Origin: Eumeta japonica
Taxonomy: Eukaryota; Arthropoda; Insecta; Lepidoptera; Psychidae
Length of the DNA: 64,000 nucleotides
Direction of reading: 5' to 3'
Assembly (NCBI GenBank): GCA_005406025.1
Contig: BGZK01000091.1
Coordinates: 186,001-250,000, forward strand
The notes under the pieces were generated by a model. That model was not told where the DNA came from and ran no database searches. It was given only the letters and a program-made list of their open reading frames with translations. Shown in pieces: positions 48,423 through 60,590 of the stretch. How positions within the stretch are numbered: position 1 is the first letter of the stretch; each line of letters begins with the position of its first letter. A program made the position numbers and the translations under genes.

Positions 48423-49089
48423 GCGCCACTGGCCTCGTTATCGCCATGATCGCCGGAAGGAACTCCATGCATTGTCAAGGTTGACCACAGCACAGGGATC
48501 ACCATCGAACGCGCAGATGATGTTGCCCCAGTATTACCCTATAGGCTGTTGCTGCTGGCTGATTGTTCGGCTGGTCGATGGTTGTCGTTTGCTCGGCGGC
48601 AGCTACCATGTAACATCAGAACCATTTATCATATAGGATCATCAACTTCGTTATTTTAATTTTGCAGATTGTTATTAAATTTCTGTTTTTTTTTTCATTT
48701 AGTTATATCGCCATTTATTTTTACTGATATTGATTTCATATTTCACTTTGCCTGGTATAGCTACATACATGACCAGGAGAATGCGATTGTTTGATGTACA
48801 GATTCTATGGATTATTACAAAAACTATGAACGTACCTTATGCTTATTAATAGCTCATTGTTGATGAATTTTCGGTAATTTGTATTTTTTTTACATAAATT
48901 ATTTTTCTCATTTTCTAGTAACAAACAAAATGCTTGCTCTACAGAAAATTTGAAATAGTACTAGATATATTTCTTACTCATGTGTAGTTAAAAATATAAT
49001 TTTTTTTTCGAGTCATTTAATGAATATAAATTTAGTATACGAAAGAGTGTTAGCATGTCCTAATCTTTTAATGACAGTATCGTCAATAT
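48423..49089. other. 3' flank of the MADF-BESS gene
   Basis: 48423-48620 has balanced composition and is probably 3' untranslated; AT-rich sequence with T-runs follows. No clear single polyadenylation signal could be assigned. Confidence 0.4.
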
Positions 49090-49205
49090 CGATCGTGCAC
49101 GCGGCTGCGTGCGCGCTCGACTCTAGCGGACATCGTAGAGCTGGCGCGTCTCGCCTCCGCCTCGCCTTCGCCGCGCCCGTACCTCGTCTTCAATGGGCGC
49201 TCCCT
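49090..49205. promoter_or_regulatory. CpG-rich island 15
   Basis: GC-rich block ('gtgcacgcggctgcgtgcgc' near 49095; 'cgcctccgcctcgccttcgc' near 49150). The composition recalls the GC-rich interior of the family A elements, but no terminal blocks are present. Regulatory or repeat remnant. Confidence 0.25.
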
Positions 49206-49632
49206 CCCAAAAATGCTGCTTTCGTTATGCGGTTTTAGTTTTTTACAGCGGCTCTACGGTCCGGTACACGTGGATACGAACCAGTTTTTATTGATACCGA
49301 TTCAGTCTTAATATCTGTTCCAATTTCATTCGTGTTTGTAATAATCGGTTCTAATTCAGTTTTCTTAATTCTCCTTAAAACGTTGTGTAAAATCATTCGT
49401 TAAGTTTTCCTCGAGTCGAAGGCACGAAACCGTTTTCATAAAAACCAGTACGACCTTGGCCATAATATATATATCCCATACAAAAATAAAAATTGTACTA
49501 AATCTATTTAGCTATTCCCAACTTTAACTTTACTTAAAACAACGGCGCACTTGTCGTTTTTATTTATAGGCACGCAATTACAAGTGCAGTAGAATATTTT
49601 AAGTTCCCATTTCATCGCATTAAACGGCAACA

Positions 49633-49977
49633 GTATGACAACGTCTTAAATTAGGTTGCGACTGCACTTTCGCTCGGTAACGTAACGATGAGTCACCGAA
49701 CGTTACTTGATCGGTCTGCCGCAACTAGAGAATTAGTGCATAGCTTGCAAATGTATTGCAAGTTATATGTATATTTGTATAAATACGTATGTATGTAAAG
49801 GTAAAAATAAAATTTTGTTAATATGAAATTCAGTGCGAATTCTTTGTATAAATTAATGTTTTAAATATAATTCTTTGTCATTATTTCATCCTTCTTCCTA
49901 CTATACGAATGAGATTTTACCATTCAAAGTCGTTGTCACGTAAAACTTTCGCCCGTATACCGACTTTACAGGCAACC
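49633..49977 (-). mobile_element. non-autonomous repeat family A, copy A4
   Basis: Minus-orientation copy. Read on the minus strand it begins 'ggttgcctgtaaagtcggta' at 49977 and ends at 'aagacgttgtcat' at 49633. It is closely related to A3, with the same internal blocks but without the internal 'tttatacaaag' duplication of A3. Non-coding. Confidence 0.75.
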
Positions 49978-52900
49978 AAATTTTTTATGAAATAAATTAG
50001 CATAACGTAGTTAAAGTCGTCAACTATTTGCGATTCCTTAAGAAGTTAGAAGCGAAAAGTTTCTCATTCACATTGAACGAAAAATGTATAAACGATTATA
50101 AGGCTCAATCAAAACACAACAACTTCGTGTATCCTTTTAATCGCCCGGCGGATCCCGAGCGCCCCTCCCCAACCCACTTTCGCCTTCATTCATTCACCAA
50201 CTAAAACAACATTTATTTAATAAATGTGAGAGTATTTCCAACACAAAGCCGAACTTGCTGCGCTGCTCCCGCTGCGCGTGTGTGCGTTTGGATTCGTCAT
50301 AGATCAGAGAGTCGGTTCGATAGATGGAAATTCAGATGAAATGCATAAGTTTCCCTGTCTCATAGATGAAGAAGATATTGTTGTTATCTCGTTACGAATA
50401 CAATGTAATGATTTTCGAAAAATTCAAATCGACGCGAATTTATTATGAAAGCTTAAAGGGAATTTGTAAAGGAAAATTTTAGAATTGTTGCAGTTAACGT
50501 AAAATATGTCATTTGTACCTTAACATAATTTCAATTTAAACATGATATATGTAAAATACATAATTTCGGGCTTATTACACTCATAGAAAAAGTCTTTACC
50601 CTGTGTTCAATATAAATCACATAATATTTCTTCGCATATCTTTCGATTTGAAGAAAATCATAACGATTTACTTTAAGGGTTAGCTCTAGATTTATAAAAT
50701 AACTAAAAATAACTTTCTCTAACTAGCTATTAAAAAGTGACAGCAACAAAAAATTTGAATTTTCATAGTTATGCCGTCACTCATTGAGGTTAGCAATAAA
50801 TGGATGAAATATGCTATTAATGTCCATATATATTATTCTATTACCAAAAAAAAAAAAAAAGAAATACTCTTTATATAAGAGTAAATATTTATAAACATCT
50901 AATCACCTATATATGGTCAAAGTATAAAGCCATCTTTGTAGTATTCTTGAGAAATTAAGTCACTACTGGGACTCCTTTTAATTTCTACAAATAAAGAATG
51001 TTCTTTAATTTATTTCTTTCTGGGGTATTCATTGATTATATGCATGGAAATCTTAGGTATTAACATATAAATAATATACAGATTAATATTACTGAATTCA
51101 ATTTTTATAAAAACTGTGGATGTATGGAAATCTTTCTGAATATTTACATTTTAATAATTTAATTTAGAACAACTCAAATGATGTATTAGCTAAATCACTG
51201 TATTGTTTTTCGATTTAGATGCCTCACTTGTAATTGTATAATTATTCAAGAATATGATTTTATCTTCATTTTAGTCTTTTTTTTTTGGTATGACAGTTTT
51301 TTTTTATCAAATAATACCCTGGATAAATTGCTTCAAATATGGATAGAATTTATGACTCTTGCATAACATTTTCAACAAGTCGAGAAGTCACCTCAATAAC
51401 AGTTTCTTCGTCATTATATTCTTACAATATTGGCAAAATTCAAACCCTTTTATATCGGTGCTATTTCTTGATTATACTTAGTCTTCTATTTGAGTCTAGT
51501 AAACCTCTTAAGTCCGTATTAGCTAAATTTTTCTGAAAGTCGTGGCATTATTTCACATTGAATTTTATTACGATTTTAAATAAATATCTCGATATTTTAT
51601 ACACAAAATATTGTGGAATTTCAAATATTAACTCGTTTCCTTTTTATTATACTTTGTTATCAAATTTTCAGCGTAAATTATAACAGAACTGAACATGATA
51701 AAAGTTCATTACAGTCTCAAACTTTACCTGTATCTAGACTTTAAATTCAAAATTTTAAATTCTTATTTTTTCCAAACCGCGCGTTACTTTTCACGAAATA
51801 GCTCTATGGAGCGCGTCTAAATTTAACCAAATGTTTACCGGTCAGTTTCTTTTATTATTATTTTATTTCTTCTGAAGTAATGTTATGAAAATTTTCATTA
51901 CTATGGCATTACTTAAGAGATATAAAATTCCTAATTACCAAATTATGTGTTTGGTTCATCTGTTCATCATCGAATCGAATTTATTATTCTTTGACGTGTC
52001 GTAGTCACAAACACATAAATATGTAGAAGGTATCACCGCAGATAAACTTGTAAAAAGTTATGAATGAAACCGAGAGCGTTCGTAGTAAAGTTGTAGAGTG
52101 CCCTCCCGCGCGCCCCACCTCCTACCCTTCCCCTGCACTCTCGCTCCCTCATGCCCCTCGTTCGTAGTCGACGAATCGTTTTACGCAATTATTTGTTTTG
52201 AATGGATTTTAAACGGAACACAGCTTTGTCATGACGCTTGTTTTGACGTTGAATGTATTTATTTATTTTTTTACTGTTCGCGTTCTCGTCTCTTTTATTG
52301 TGTACGTTTGTTGTGCGAGTGTAATTATTATTTGAAATGTATCTTTTATTCTGTGGAGTGAAGCGTTGTTTAAATTTTCTTGAAGTTGGCAGCAGATAAA
52401 ATACAAATAATTTTCAATTTACTACCTTAGCTGCTATTAATAGTGTTTATCGCAGTACTTACTATGTTAAAATTAATATACGTGCGTGACGGTGCGTGTC
52501 TATATTGCGTGTAATTATGGGCTGTTCATTAGATTATGACTATGGAACATTGGACGTTGCGGATATCTAAAAAAAACTTGTATTATATGAATTTTGATCT
52601 AAGTCACTCTCGTTTAATTTATTTCTAAGACTGTATTATTCACATTACTTTTAGATATATTAATCAGTTTTTTAAAATGTTAGATAAGGGTCTTAAATTA
52701 ACGACTTTGTGAGATAATGTCACCGCAAAATAGTCACCTGAACGAAAAAATTACATGAGAATTTTAGAGCATTTTCAAATACCCTCTCAAGGACATCCCA
52801 CAACAAAATTTTTTTATCTTTTAGTTTTACTTATGTAAGCTAGTATTTCCTTTATAATTTGTTTCATTATTTTTTTTTAAACTTTTATGGTGATTCACAT

Positions 52901-52979
52901 AAACATTACCTGTATATTTTTATCAGAAACGATGACAAAATGGCGGTGTTTATGGGCATAGGGAAACTATAAACTATTA
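49978..52979. other. AT-rich non-coding stretch
   Basis: No gene recognised. A C-rich 'cccgcgcgccccacctccta' run at 52107 precedes an 87-codon plus frame (52098-52361) that is Cys/Phe/Tyr-rich without a domain. Long A/T runs occur at 50846-50860 and 51280-51306. Confidence 0.4.
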
Positions 52980-53060
52980 TATAAGAGATGTAGCTATAAG
53001 AAATAAATAATTATGACTAAAAAGGTTCCGTTTTTTGCCTTTGCTCAAGGAATTCTAAAA
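52980..53060 (+). repeat. family G repeat, right-end fragment
   Basis: The 'aaggttccgttttttgcctt' phrase, then 'gctcaaggaattctaaaa', is a diverged copy of the family G right end. It lies about 130 bp before the long family G copy. Confidence 0.5.
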
Positions 53061-53183
53061 TGTGTTTTTTGGTGTATCTAATGACAGAAACATTGTCATC
53101 ATTATGTTTAAGCTTCCGATTTAATATGAAGTGTTCTTTATCATTTTTAGACAAGAATTTCTAATTCAGAGCGTGTACAACAC

Positions 53184-53960
53184 TATAAAAAAAAACTGGC
53201 CAAGAGCGTGTCGGACCATGCTCATTATAGAGTTCCGGAGCCATTATTACAAAGAAATGCAACTACAGATGAAAAAAGTGCGTTGATATACTATTTTCAT
53301 GTTTCCGGCTCATAACAGTTATAAGCTTTTTAGTCGTCTATAACCAAAAAAACAAGTAGGTATGTCCGCGACTCCTATGAAACTAGTGTAAGCTAAACTG
53401 CATCAGAAAAAAAGCGTATCTTCATGACACTTACGTCCTTTCGTTGAGAAACACCGTTTTTCGGCAATAATTCGACAGCAGTATATCCGACCATCTTCAA
53501 AATTATTTTCGTTGAAAGCATTTATCGATATTTGTCCTTGTTATTTTTTTAATATTCTTTGGAAATACGGGTTAGAAAATAGAGGGGGGACACAATTGCT
53601 ATAAATTTTGGAGTGATTATTTCCGAAATTATTCACGTAACCAGAAAAATTGCTTAGAAACCATAAAGTGTTTTTAAAAGAACTGTCGAAATATGTGTCA
53701 TTTGATGATGTTTGCTAAAAAAAGTGTTTTTCAACTTCTGTTACATGTATGGAATGCCCCCACCCCCCTAGAAATATTTAATTTTGATACTTAACTACCA
53801 AATTAAGTAGAGGCTCATACAAGACACCTACAGTACAATCTTCATAAATATAGGTATTGAATAAAATACCTGTGACATGCGGACAGACGGACGAATGGAC
53901 ATGACGAAACTATTATATAAGGGTTCCGTTTTTGCTATATTGGCTCGGAACCCTAAAAAA
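53184..53960 (+). repeat. long copy of the 'ggaaccctaaaa' dispersed repeat (family G)
   Basis: It begins 'aactggccaagagcgtgtcg' (the consensus, from memory, is 'actggccaagtgcgggtcgg'), includes 'agagttccggagcc', and ends 'gacagacggacgaatggaca' 'tgacgaaac...aagggttccg' '...ggaaccctaaaaaa'. About 777 bp. It is abundant in lepidopteran genomes as I recall, with no coding capacity visible. Orphan ends of the same family occur at 1203, 10281 (inverted) and 52980. Confidence 0.7.
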
Positions 53961-56279
53961 TCAAGCATACGTTGATCATGTGCTCACGAGTTTTACTTTT
54001 ATAAATTCTTGCTTTGAGCTAACCACGTTTACTACATTGTTTAAATTTAATTTAAACATAGTCATATTCTTAATCCTTACAATATACATTAACTGTTTTC
54101 ATTTTATCTTTAATTTGCATTAACACACGTCGTCTACAATGTGCTTCCATTTGTCTTTTATAGATTATTTTATATATATGGATCATCAATAACTTCCGAC
54201 AAAAGTTCTTTTTCTTTGTTTTTATTTTAGTTTCTGGTCCTGCACCGATGGTTCATTTTATTATAAATTTTTAAATTAAACTTTTATATATGTACATACA
54301 ACACACAATGATAATTATAGCTTTTCCCTCGTTCTATATAGTTCTCAGTATGCGTAAGGAAAAACGTTAGATCGTATCGAATGCATTGCATTAATGGTAT
54401 CGCGTACCGCGGCGGGCCGGCGCTGGCGGCGGGCGAGCGCGCGCACGCGACGCCGCCGGTTATACCAGATTAACCACTTCCTGCGCCGTCGATCGGAACG
54501 GCGCTGACGCGTACGTTCCATGGTGCTCTGGTAACTTTTAACGGTGATATTATTTTTCCCGGAATTGGCAAAGTTTCTAGAACGTTTCATTTTTATTTCT
54601 GTTGTTAACTGATACTTATGGCTGCCGTTTTCTAAGTGAAACTTCTTTACGTATGACGTGGAGTAAGTTATTTTTTTTTTGACGTACGTAAGTAACGTTA
54701 TATAAAATCTATAGACCGTTTATGCAATTTTTGCAGTTATAATTTGAATTTAGAATTTGTCGGCAATTCGCAAAGATTGAAATTAAAGGTGGCCAGTATT
54801 CGAAGAATCTATATTTTGTTTATGCAGTTCCGCATAATTTGAATTTCGAATTCGTCACCAAACCAGAAATATTTTAATTCGCATTGGCCTATATTTGAAA
54901 AGGATTACAACAACGTAAATGTCTAAGATTTGTGTTAACAATTGTTTTATTTGTGACTGTATCCACGGCTTCGCATAGATGGGCATACAATGAATTCCTT
55001 GTTTATTATTATTGCATTAATTAAATATTATTACCTTAATAATTAATTATCAATTACTTCCAATCGCCTTCCTGATTTCAGTCTTTACTATTAAAGTCTA
55101 ACATAATTTAGCAGTTTTCACTTTAACCGTAACCTCTGTCTCAAGCTACATAAAAAAAGTTTTACATTAATCGCACGTAAAAATAACATGTACTTCTTAC
55201 TTTGTTTTTTGTTCGACACGTTTATCAGTTTAGAATTGCATCATTCAACAAGGATTAGTACTTTCTAATGATGTCATGTAAGACATGGTGTTATCACGTC
55301 AAATTGTAATTGTACAATAGTTTCATTTTAATACGATATATCTTTTTAATTATGTGTTAGTAATTTCATAACAAATCGTGATCTATCTGATTGCCACAAC
55401 TGAACGGGTTTTTCACGATATTTTATTCTACTAAATCAAATTACATTTTTTAAGTTGTGTATTTACATATATCAACTATTTATTTGTGAATATCCGTCAA
55501 AATAGAGTAACTGAGTGATCGAGGTTTGCTCGGCTCTTTCGAGTTTACCGTGGAAAAATAATAAATTCCCATGTTCGTATTCATTTCCAAAAATAAATAG
55601 TTAGATGTATAACACTTATAGTGCCATGTATCTGCCACACACACGTATATATATATAAATATATTTCTCCTTTAAAGTCATTAGATTTGTCCTGCGTGTG
55701 TGTTAACATTAGCTTACTTATCGTAATTCATGCATTCTGGTATTGAAATTTTAAAAAGAGCCATCCGTATGTTACACACTAAAATTAGATTGTCTTCGCA
55801 TAACCATCAACGCGTAGATCCAACTGCTGGATCTAGGAGATGTGAAATTCGGAGAAATATCTCGGATGCACTAAGGAGCGATTTTTTGAAATCTCATCCC
55901 TAAAGGGGTGCAAATGAATAGTAAAATTTGTATGAACAAACGTTTTTGTTAAAATACGATGATGACACATTTCAGTGTACTGTTGAAAAGAAATAAAACA
56001 TTACGCGTTTTATTACTTTATAAATTTATGTCGTGTGAGGGTGAACGGGTATGGCAGTTTGTATGAATTTATTTATCTTTCTTTTGTGTACTAGTCTGAA
56101 GTAAGTAAAACAAGAACACATTTTGAATTATTTAAAAGTTGATTTATTAAAAGAAAAATACATTTGAATTTCACAAATTCATTTGAAAAATACTAAACAC
56201 GCATAGAAACTGGTGAAGCTTGTACGTAAAAGAGAGATGATAAGAGATCCAATCCTCAGTACATTATACCACGCGACAT
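53961..56279. other. non-coding stretch with one CpG island
   Basis: No gene seen. AT-rich apart from the island at 54395-54515. A (TA)n tract occurs at about 55643-55665. 55800-55920 ('caactgctggatctaggaga') has balanced composition of unknown origin. Confidence 0.45.
54395..54515. promoter_or_regulatory. CpG-rich island 16
   Basis: CG-dense block ('gcgggcgagcgcgcgcacgc' near 54429). The minus frame 54345-54590 is 81 codons of Arg-rich low complexity. Candidate regulatory island. Confidence 0.3.
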
Positions 56280-56778
56280 ACAATCAATACGATGACTGAT
56301 CCGGATTAAGACAACTGACATCGAAATCGAGCGCGGGATCGACATCATGACCGGAATATTGAGCATGACCGGAATGGTGAGCATGACCAAAATGCTGAAC
56401 ATGACCGGAATGCTGAGCATGACCGGAATTGTGAGCATGACCGGAATGGTGAGCATGAACGGAATGCTGAGCATGACCGGAATGGTGAGCATGACCGGAA
56501 TGCTGAGCATGACCGGAATTGTGAGCATGACCGGAATGGTGAGAATGACCGGAATGGTGAGAATGACCGGAGTGGTGAGCATGAACGGAATGCTGAGCAT
56601 GACCAAAATAGTGAGCACGACCAAAATAGTGAGAATGACCGGAATTGTGAACATGACCTAATTGGTAAGCATGACCGGAATTATGAGCATGATTGAAAGA
56701 GAGATCGCTCGATGCAAAAGGTGTGGGTTTTCGTTCTACGTCCGCGCGGGTGGAACCGCGGACGGAAGCTAAGCTACA
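56280..56778 (+). repeat. dispersed repeat family F, copy F2, expanded by a minisatellite
   Basis: The right end 'tacgtccgcgcgggtggaac' 'cgcggacggaagcta' and about 70 bp before it align with the F3 end at 62.4-62.5 kb (both have 'gagatc.c(t/c)tgat.ca' before the GC-rich end). The quasi-periodic part seen in F1 and F3 is replaced here by the long 18-bp tandem array. Confidence 0.55.
56341..56690. repeat. 18-bp minisatellite
   Basis: About 19 tandem units of 'gagcatgaccggaatggt', with unit variants (ggaatgctgagcatgacc, aatt, aaaata). Because 18 is a multiple of 3, three frames stay open across it: two on minus (His-rich GHAHHS repeats; ILTIPVM repeats) and one on plus (SMTGMV repeats). None is supported as a gene: the array lies inside a dispersed repeat. 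Confidence 0.9.
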
Positions 56779-57729
56779 GTTAAAAATGAATATGAAAAAA
56801 AATTGTAGCAACTGGCTCGAGAATCACAGTTGAGTTAAAACCTTCAATAGCAACTGTCAGCGAGTGTGAACTCTTGGGAAATTAGATATACACATATTTA
56901 GTAAGGGCGTATCCATACATATTGACGCATTTCGTCACATACTTTCCGATAAGGAATTGTGTTGCTTTTCCGTTGGCCAAATTAGAATTTGAGGGTCATA
57001 TTTTTTGTTTTATCTCTGAACGTCTACCCCTCTTCTATATAAATCTTCTATCGCATTACTTCGATCATAACCTCGGGAATTGTTTCCAAGTTTTTATATC
57101 CAGAATTTGTCATCAAACTCTGCCAGTATATCAATCTTGACTGTAAATATGTTCGTTTATTATAATGATCGCTTTGAGCTATAACGTTTCCGAAATTTAA
57201 AAGCACAATATTATTGCTCAAACTTTTAAGTTCGAAATCCGGCGTTTTAGATATGACCTAAGAGTTATTTTTAAAATATTTTATTTGAAATGCCTAAACA
57301 ACCGCTTTATATTGGTTTTTTTTTAATTCGATGCAATTTTATTTAGAACTCTTCGGTGACGATATCATTGCATATATTAATTTCATTTATTTCCGTGAGT
57401 CTTTTAATGTTAAGAGTCTATATTTAAAAAAATCTAAGAACGAAAACCCAATATCTTTCGAAGAAATCAAACTGATTTCAGCCGAGAGTCGATTGGTTGA
57501 ATACTTTGGAAATTATCTTAAGTAGATTTGTTCAAAATTTGTTTGCGGTTTCTTAAAATTTATGAGTTCAAAATCGATTGTTATCAAATTTTATTTAGGA
57601 AATCTAAAATCATTCAAGTCTTCAGGAAACGCATATCGAGGACGAAATTTTATCAACTGCTGTCCGCAACAGTATTGAAGTGCATCCATAAAATGTACTA
57701 AGCCGTATTTCACGCGTCATATTCCTTTC
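56779..57729. other. AT-rich non-coding gap
   Basis: No gene recognised. Open plus frames at 56922-57140 (72 codons) and 57331-57525 (64 codons, GDDIIAYINFIYFRESF) show no domain. Confidence 0.45.
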
Positions 57730-57925
57730 TAAGTGCCGCACCCGCCGCGGTTCGCGACGGGCCCTCTATCTCATTAGGCGTACAAGCGTGCACAGATAGG
57801 TGAGACGTATCGCTGTAGAGGGCGCGGCGCGGGCGCGGCGCGGGCGGCCCGCGCGGGTTGCGCTCGCGAGATATCGCGGCCCTAAATCCCGTTCAACGCG
57901 ACCGACGGTGCACGTATCGTGTCGA
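57730..57925. promoter_or_regulatory. CpG-rich island 17
   Basis: About 195 bp CG-dense ('gcggcgcgggcgcggcgcgg' near 57823) around 'ctatctcattaggcgtacaa' (about 57767), an ATTA-containing core. No coding signal. Candidate conserved regulatory element. Confidence 0.4.
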
Positions 57926-59326
57926 CGATAAATTCCTTCAGGGCTCGCCTGAAACTTTGGTGTGGTTTTAAAGATACATACGTATATGCACGTGCAAGCG
58001 ACTTATACGCGTTCTCGTTTGCTACATAATTTCGTACCTATAAATTGGTTTGGGATTTTCGGAATTTTGGTATTACCGCAAAGGGGGAGTTTCAGTTGAT
58101 CTATATTTAGAACTTGAATATAGTTAGTTAAGTTAAATAATACGACAATTTGTGATCGCTGTCAGCTCGTAATCAACGGTTTTCGATAAGGTGATTCTGA
58201 TATTTGTGTTGCAGTATTATAATTAACTTCTAAAAATACATGGGTAAAAAAAAAGTATGTAAAAATAGAATTCGTATACTTTCTTTACGGACAAAATCAC
58301 TTAACCTTGCCTTTTAATAAAAATCTACATGTATGTAGTTGCATAACAATAGACAATAGATGCAGAAAAATAGAAATTTTACAAGAATCTTGAATATCTA
58401 TGTAAGAGACCTATAGCTAAAAGAAACTTCTAGTCTGAAGCTACTGTACAAACGTCACAATGAAAATGTGTAGTAATACACGGTATACATTATTTCGAAA
58501 TGTTTAATAGGAGAGAAAAAAACTAGGCAGTCATGAGGACTGCCGACAGAAGTGAAAACTTAAAGCTATGATGTAACAGTGATATTTATGGATATTCAAA
58601 TTGATAGTTGTGTCATAAATGAAAATTTCAAAATTTGTAAATGAAAATTGTGTATAATATTTTGATTTTGACATCTGTTGGCCCGCCGAGCTTTAATTAT
58701 GTTCATATGGTTTATTTATTACAAAACAAATGATGGGCTGCGCAAGCCCAGTATTTAAAATAAGTACAACTCAATTAACATAATAATTTATGTACATTTT
58801 TGTTATGTATATACATTATAACTGCATTCAATGTACTTAATTCTCTGCATCATTATAATTCACTTCAACAATATTCATGCTACTTGTACTGTCAATCATT
58901 TGATTACGTTCCGAAAAACGATACAATTAGCATAAGGTAACTATAATAAGATACAATAGTTCTATAAATAAACAATAAATGTTCAATATGAAAATATTAA
59001 TATATTTTACACTCACTTTTTACTGCACAGCAATCATACACTTGATCGTTTAAAATAATCAAACAAGAATACAATTTAAATGACGCACAGTACACCACGG
59101 CACGTGACGTCGCCACAGTGCAAGGTCATGCGCGCCCACAACCTTATTTTGGAGCAAGCGTAGGCTGTACATGGATTAAGAATACTTAAATTAATACGGG
59201 ATTATATATATCGGTCTGTTTCTTCATAGTTTCCGAGTTTTATGTCACTCCATGGCAGACGCACACTCTATTATAATTATAGAAAGAATTAATAGAAATA
59301 AATATTTTTTTTAGAATAAGTTAAAA
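57926..59326. other. AT-rich non-coding gap
   Basis: No gene seen. Confidence 0.5.
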
Positions 59327-59508
59327 GTAATTTTCTGATAGAAATATACCATTTTATTGGTATATTATATCACATTTTTTTAAATGAAAGCGTGTTACAC
59401 TTTATTTATCTCTCTTGTCGTCAAAATGTAACGCGCTTTTACTTTTAAAAATGTGATATAATAACACTATAAAATGGTATATTTCTTATCAGAATGAAAT
59501 TATTTTTT
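59327..59508. mobile_element. large foldback element
   Basis: Left arm at about 59327-59397 and right arm at about 59429-59508 are imperfect complements over about 75 bp: 'ctgatagaaatataccattt' pairs with 'aaatggtatatttcttatca', 'attatatcacatttttt' with 'aaaaatgtgatataat', and 'aaagcgtgttaca' with 'tgtaacgcgcttt'. The central loop is about 30 nt. It reads like a MITE with very long arms. No coding content. Confidence 0.75.
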
Positions 59509-59754
59509 TCTGGATTTTTTAATCATGTTCCCACGAGCATAGGATATAAACGGTCCATCCCCAGAGGTCCATTGTAGAAGGATAAATGCTTCAGTACATC
59601 AGGCTTCGCTCTGCTATCCTGAGGCACAAAGTTAGCTATGACATGTTTATACACCCTAATATCATTCAGCCTTCGGCATATGCTTATCTTGGCATTCGGT
59701 CATCCATCTAATCAAACAGAATTTACACTCATAACAGTTGGAATGAACTTATTT

Positions 59755-59985
59755 TTTTTCCAAATCTGATGTGGTTGCATATGGATATTGTCTAGGATCA
59801 AAGTACGCATCAAGAAGAATCAAACGAGTCCAAACTCGATGCAGTTACGTTGTTTTATTACGGAGATCCTGTAGTCATCCCCCAGCTTCATCATATGTAT
59901 GTAAAGTTTCAGTGCAATCGGAAACCGAGAAGTGGGTCAAATTTAACTTGCAATATTTGTTTACAGACAAAATAAGCTATTTATT
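59755..59985 (+). repeat. probable dispersed repeat (family E)
   Basis: The run 'tctgatgtggttgcatatgg' 'atattgtctaggatcaaagt' ... 'cagcttcatcatatgtatgt' 'aaagtttcagtgcaatcgga' 'aaccgagaagtgggtcaaat' matches, from memory, a common lepidopteran interspersed repeat (probably a LINE 3' region). Only one copy lies in this window. The 73-codon plus frame through it is not a gene. Confidence 0.5.
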
Positions 59986-60472
59986 TGCCTAGACTTGCCT
60001 TGCATAAGAATATATTAAATTGAGGGGGCTTGAATTGCGTCATGCAGCTTAGGTCCGACACAAGAGTTAATCGATGCTTATGGTGTATAGTTACAAGTGC
60101 ATTAGAGTATTTTATAAAGGATGCCGATTGGAGACAAATTATATTTTTGGCATTACAGTGAATTACCAACGACTCTCATGGAATTTATCCCGGAATCCTT
60201 GAGTTTACATCAGACATACAAACTTGTTATTTAGGATGTAGGTTCCTTACGTGACAACTTGGGTATCTGCTAAAAATACTTATGCCTTATTGTTATTTTA
60301 TCCTTACAATATAAAAGTTTTATAATTTATGCATGTCACATTTTTTTTCACTTCCATATTAAATTAATACAGTCTATTTCTATTGTTCTCGCTAAAAATG
60401 TCAAAATACATCCCTTAAAAGGGGTAAGCTCGAATAGAAATCCCTCATTTTTGAGCTCAGATATATGATATG

Positions 60473-60590
60473 TACAGTACAACGCACGAAACTTTGCCGC
60501 TCATGTTTTACGCAATGGCGTAAGACAGGAGCGCGGGGTAGAAGAGAAGAGAAAAGAGTTGCGATGTGTTCCTGCTGAGATTGTCACGTT
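60473..60590. mobile_element. MITE family B, copy B3 (right end missing)
   Basis: The left end 'tacagtacaacgcacgaaac' 'tttgccgc' is the family B terminus. The interior 'gcaatggcgtaagacaggag' 'cgcggggtagaagag' corresponds to the B1/B2 interior on the opposite strand. No matching right terminus was found. Confidence 0.6.

Noticed and set aside
52519..52569. Short ATG frame MGCSLDYDYGTLDVADI as a first exon
   Set aside because: Only 17 codons to a stop, no clear donor site and no recognised protein start.
56256..56661. ILTIPVM-type and SMTGMV-type repeat frames in the same place
   Set aside because: Other-frame readings of the same 18-bp array.
56284..56811. A 175-codon minus frame with a hydrophobic start and His-rich repeats, looking like a secreted His-rich protein
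   Set aside because: The region after the hydrophobic start is the GC-rich end of dispersed repeat family F, and the rest is the 18-bp minisatellite, which keeps three frames open at once. No independent support for a gene.
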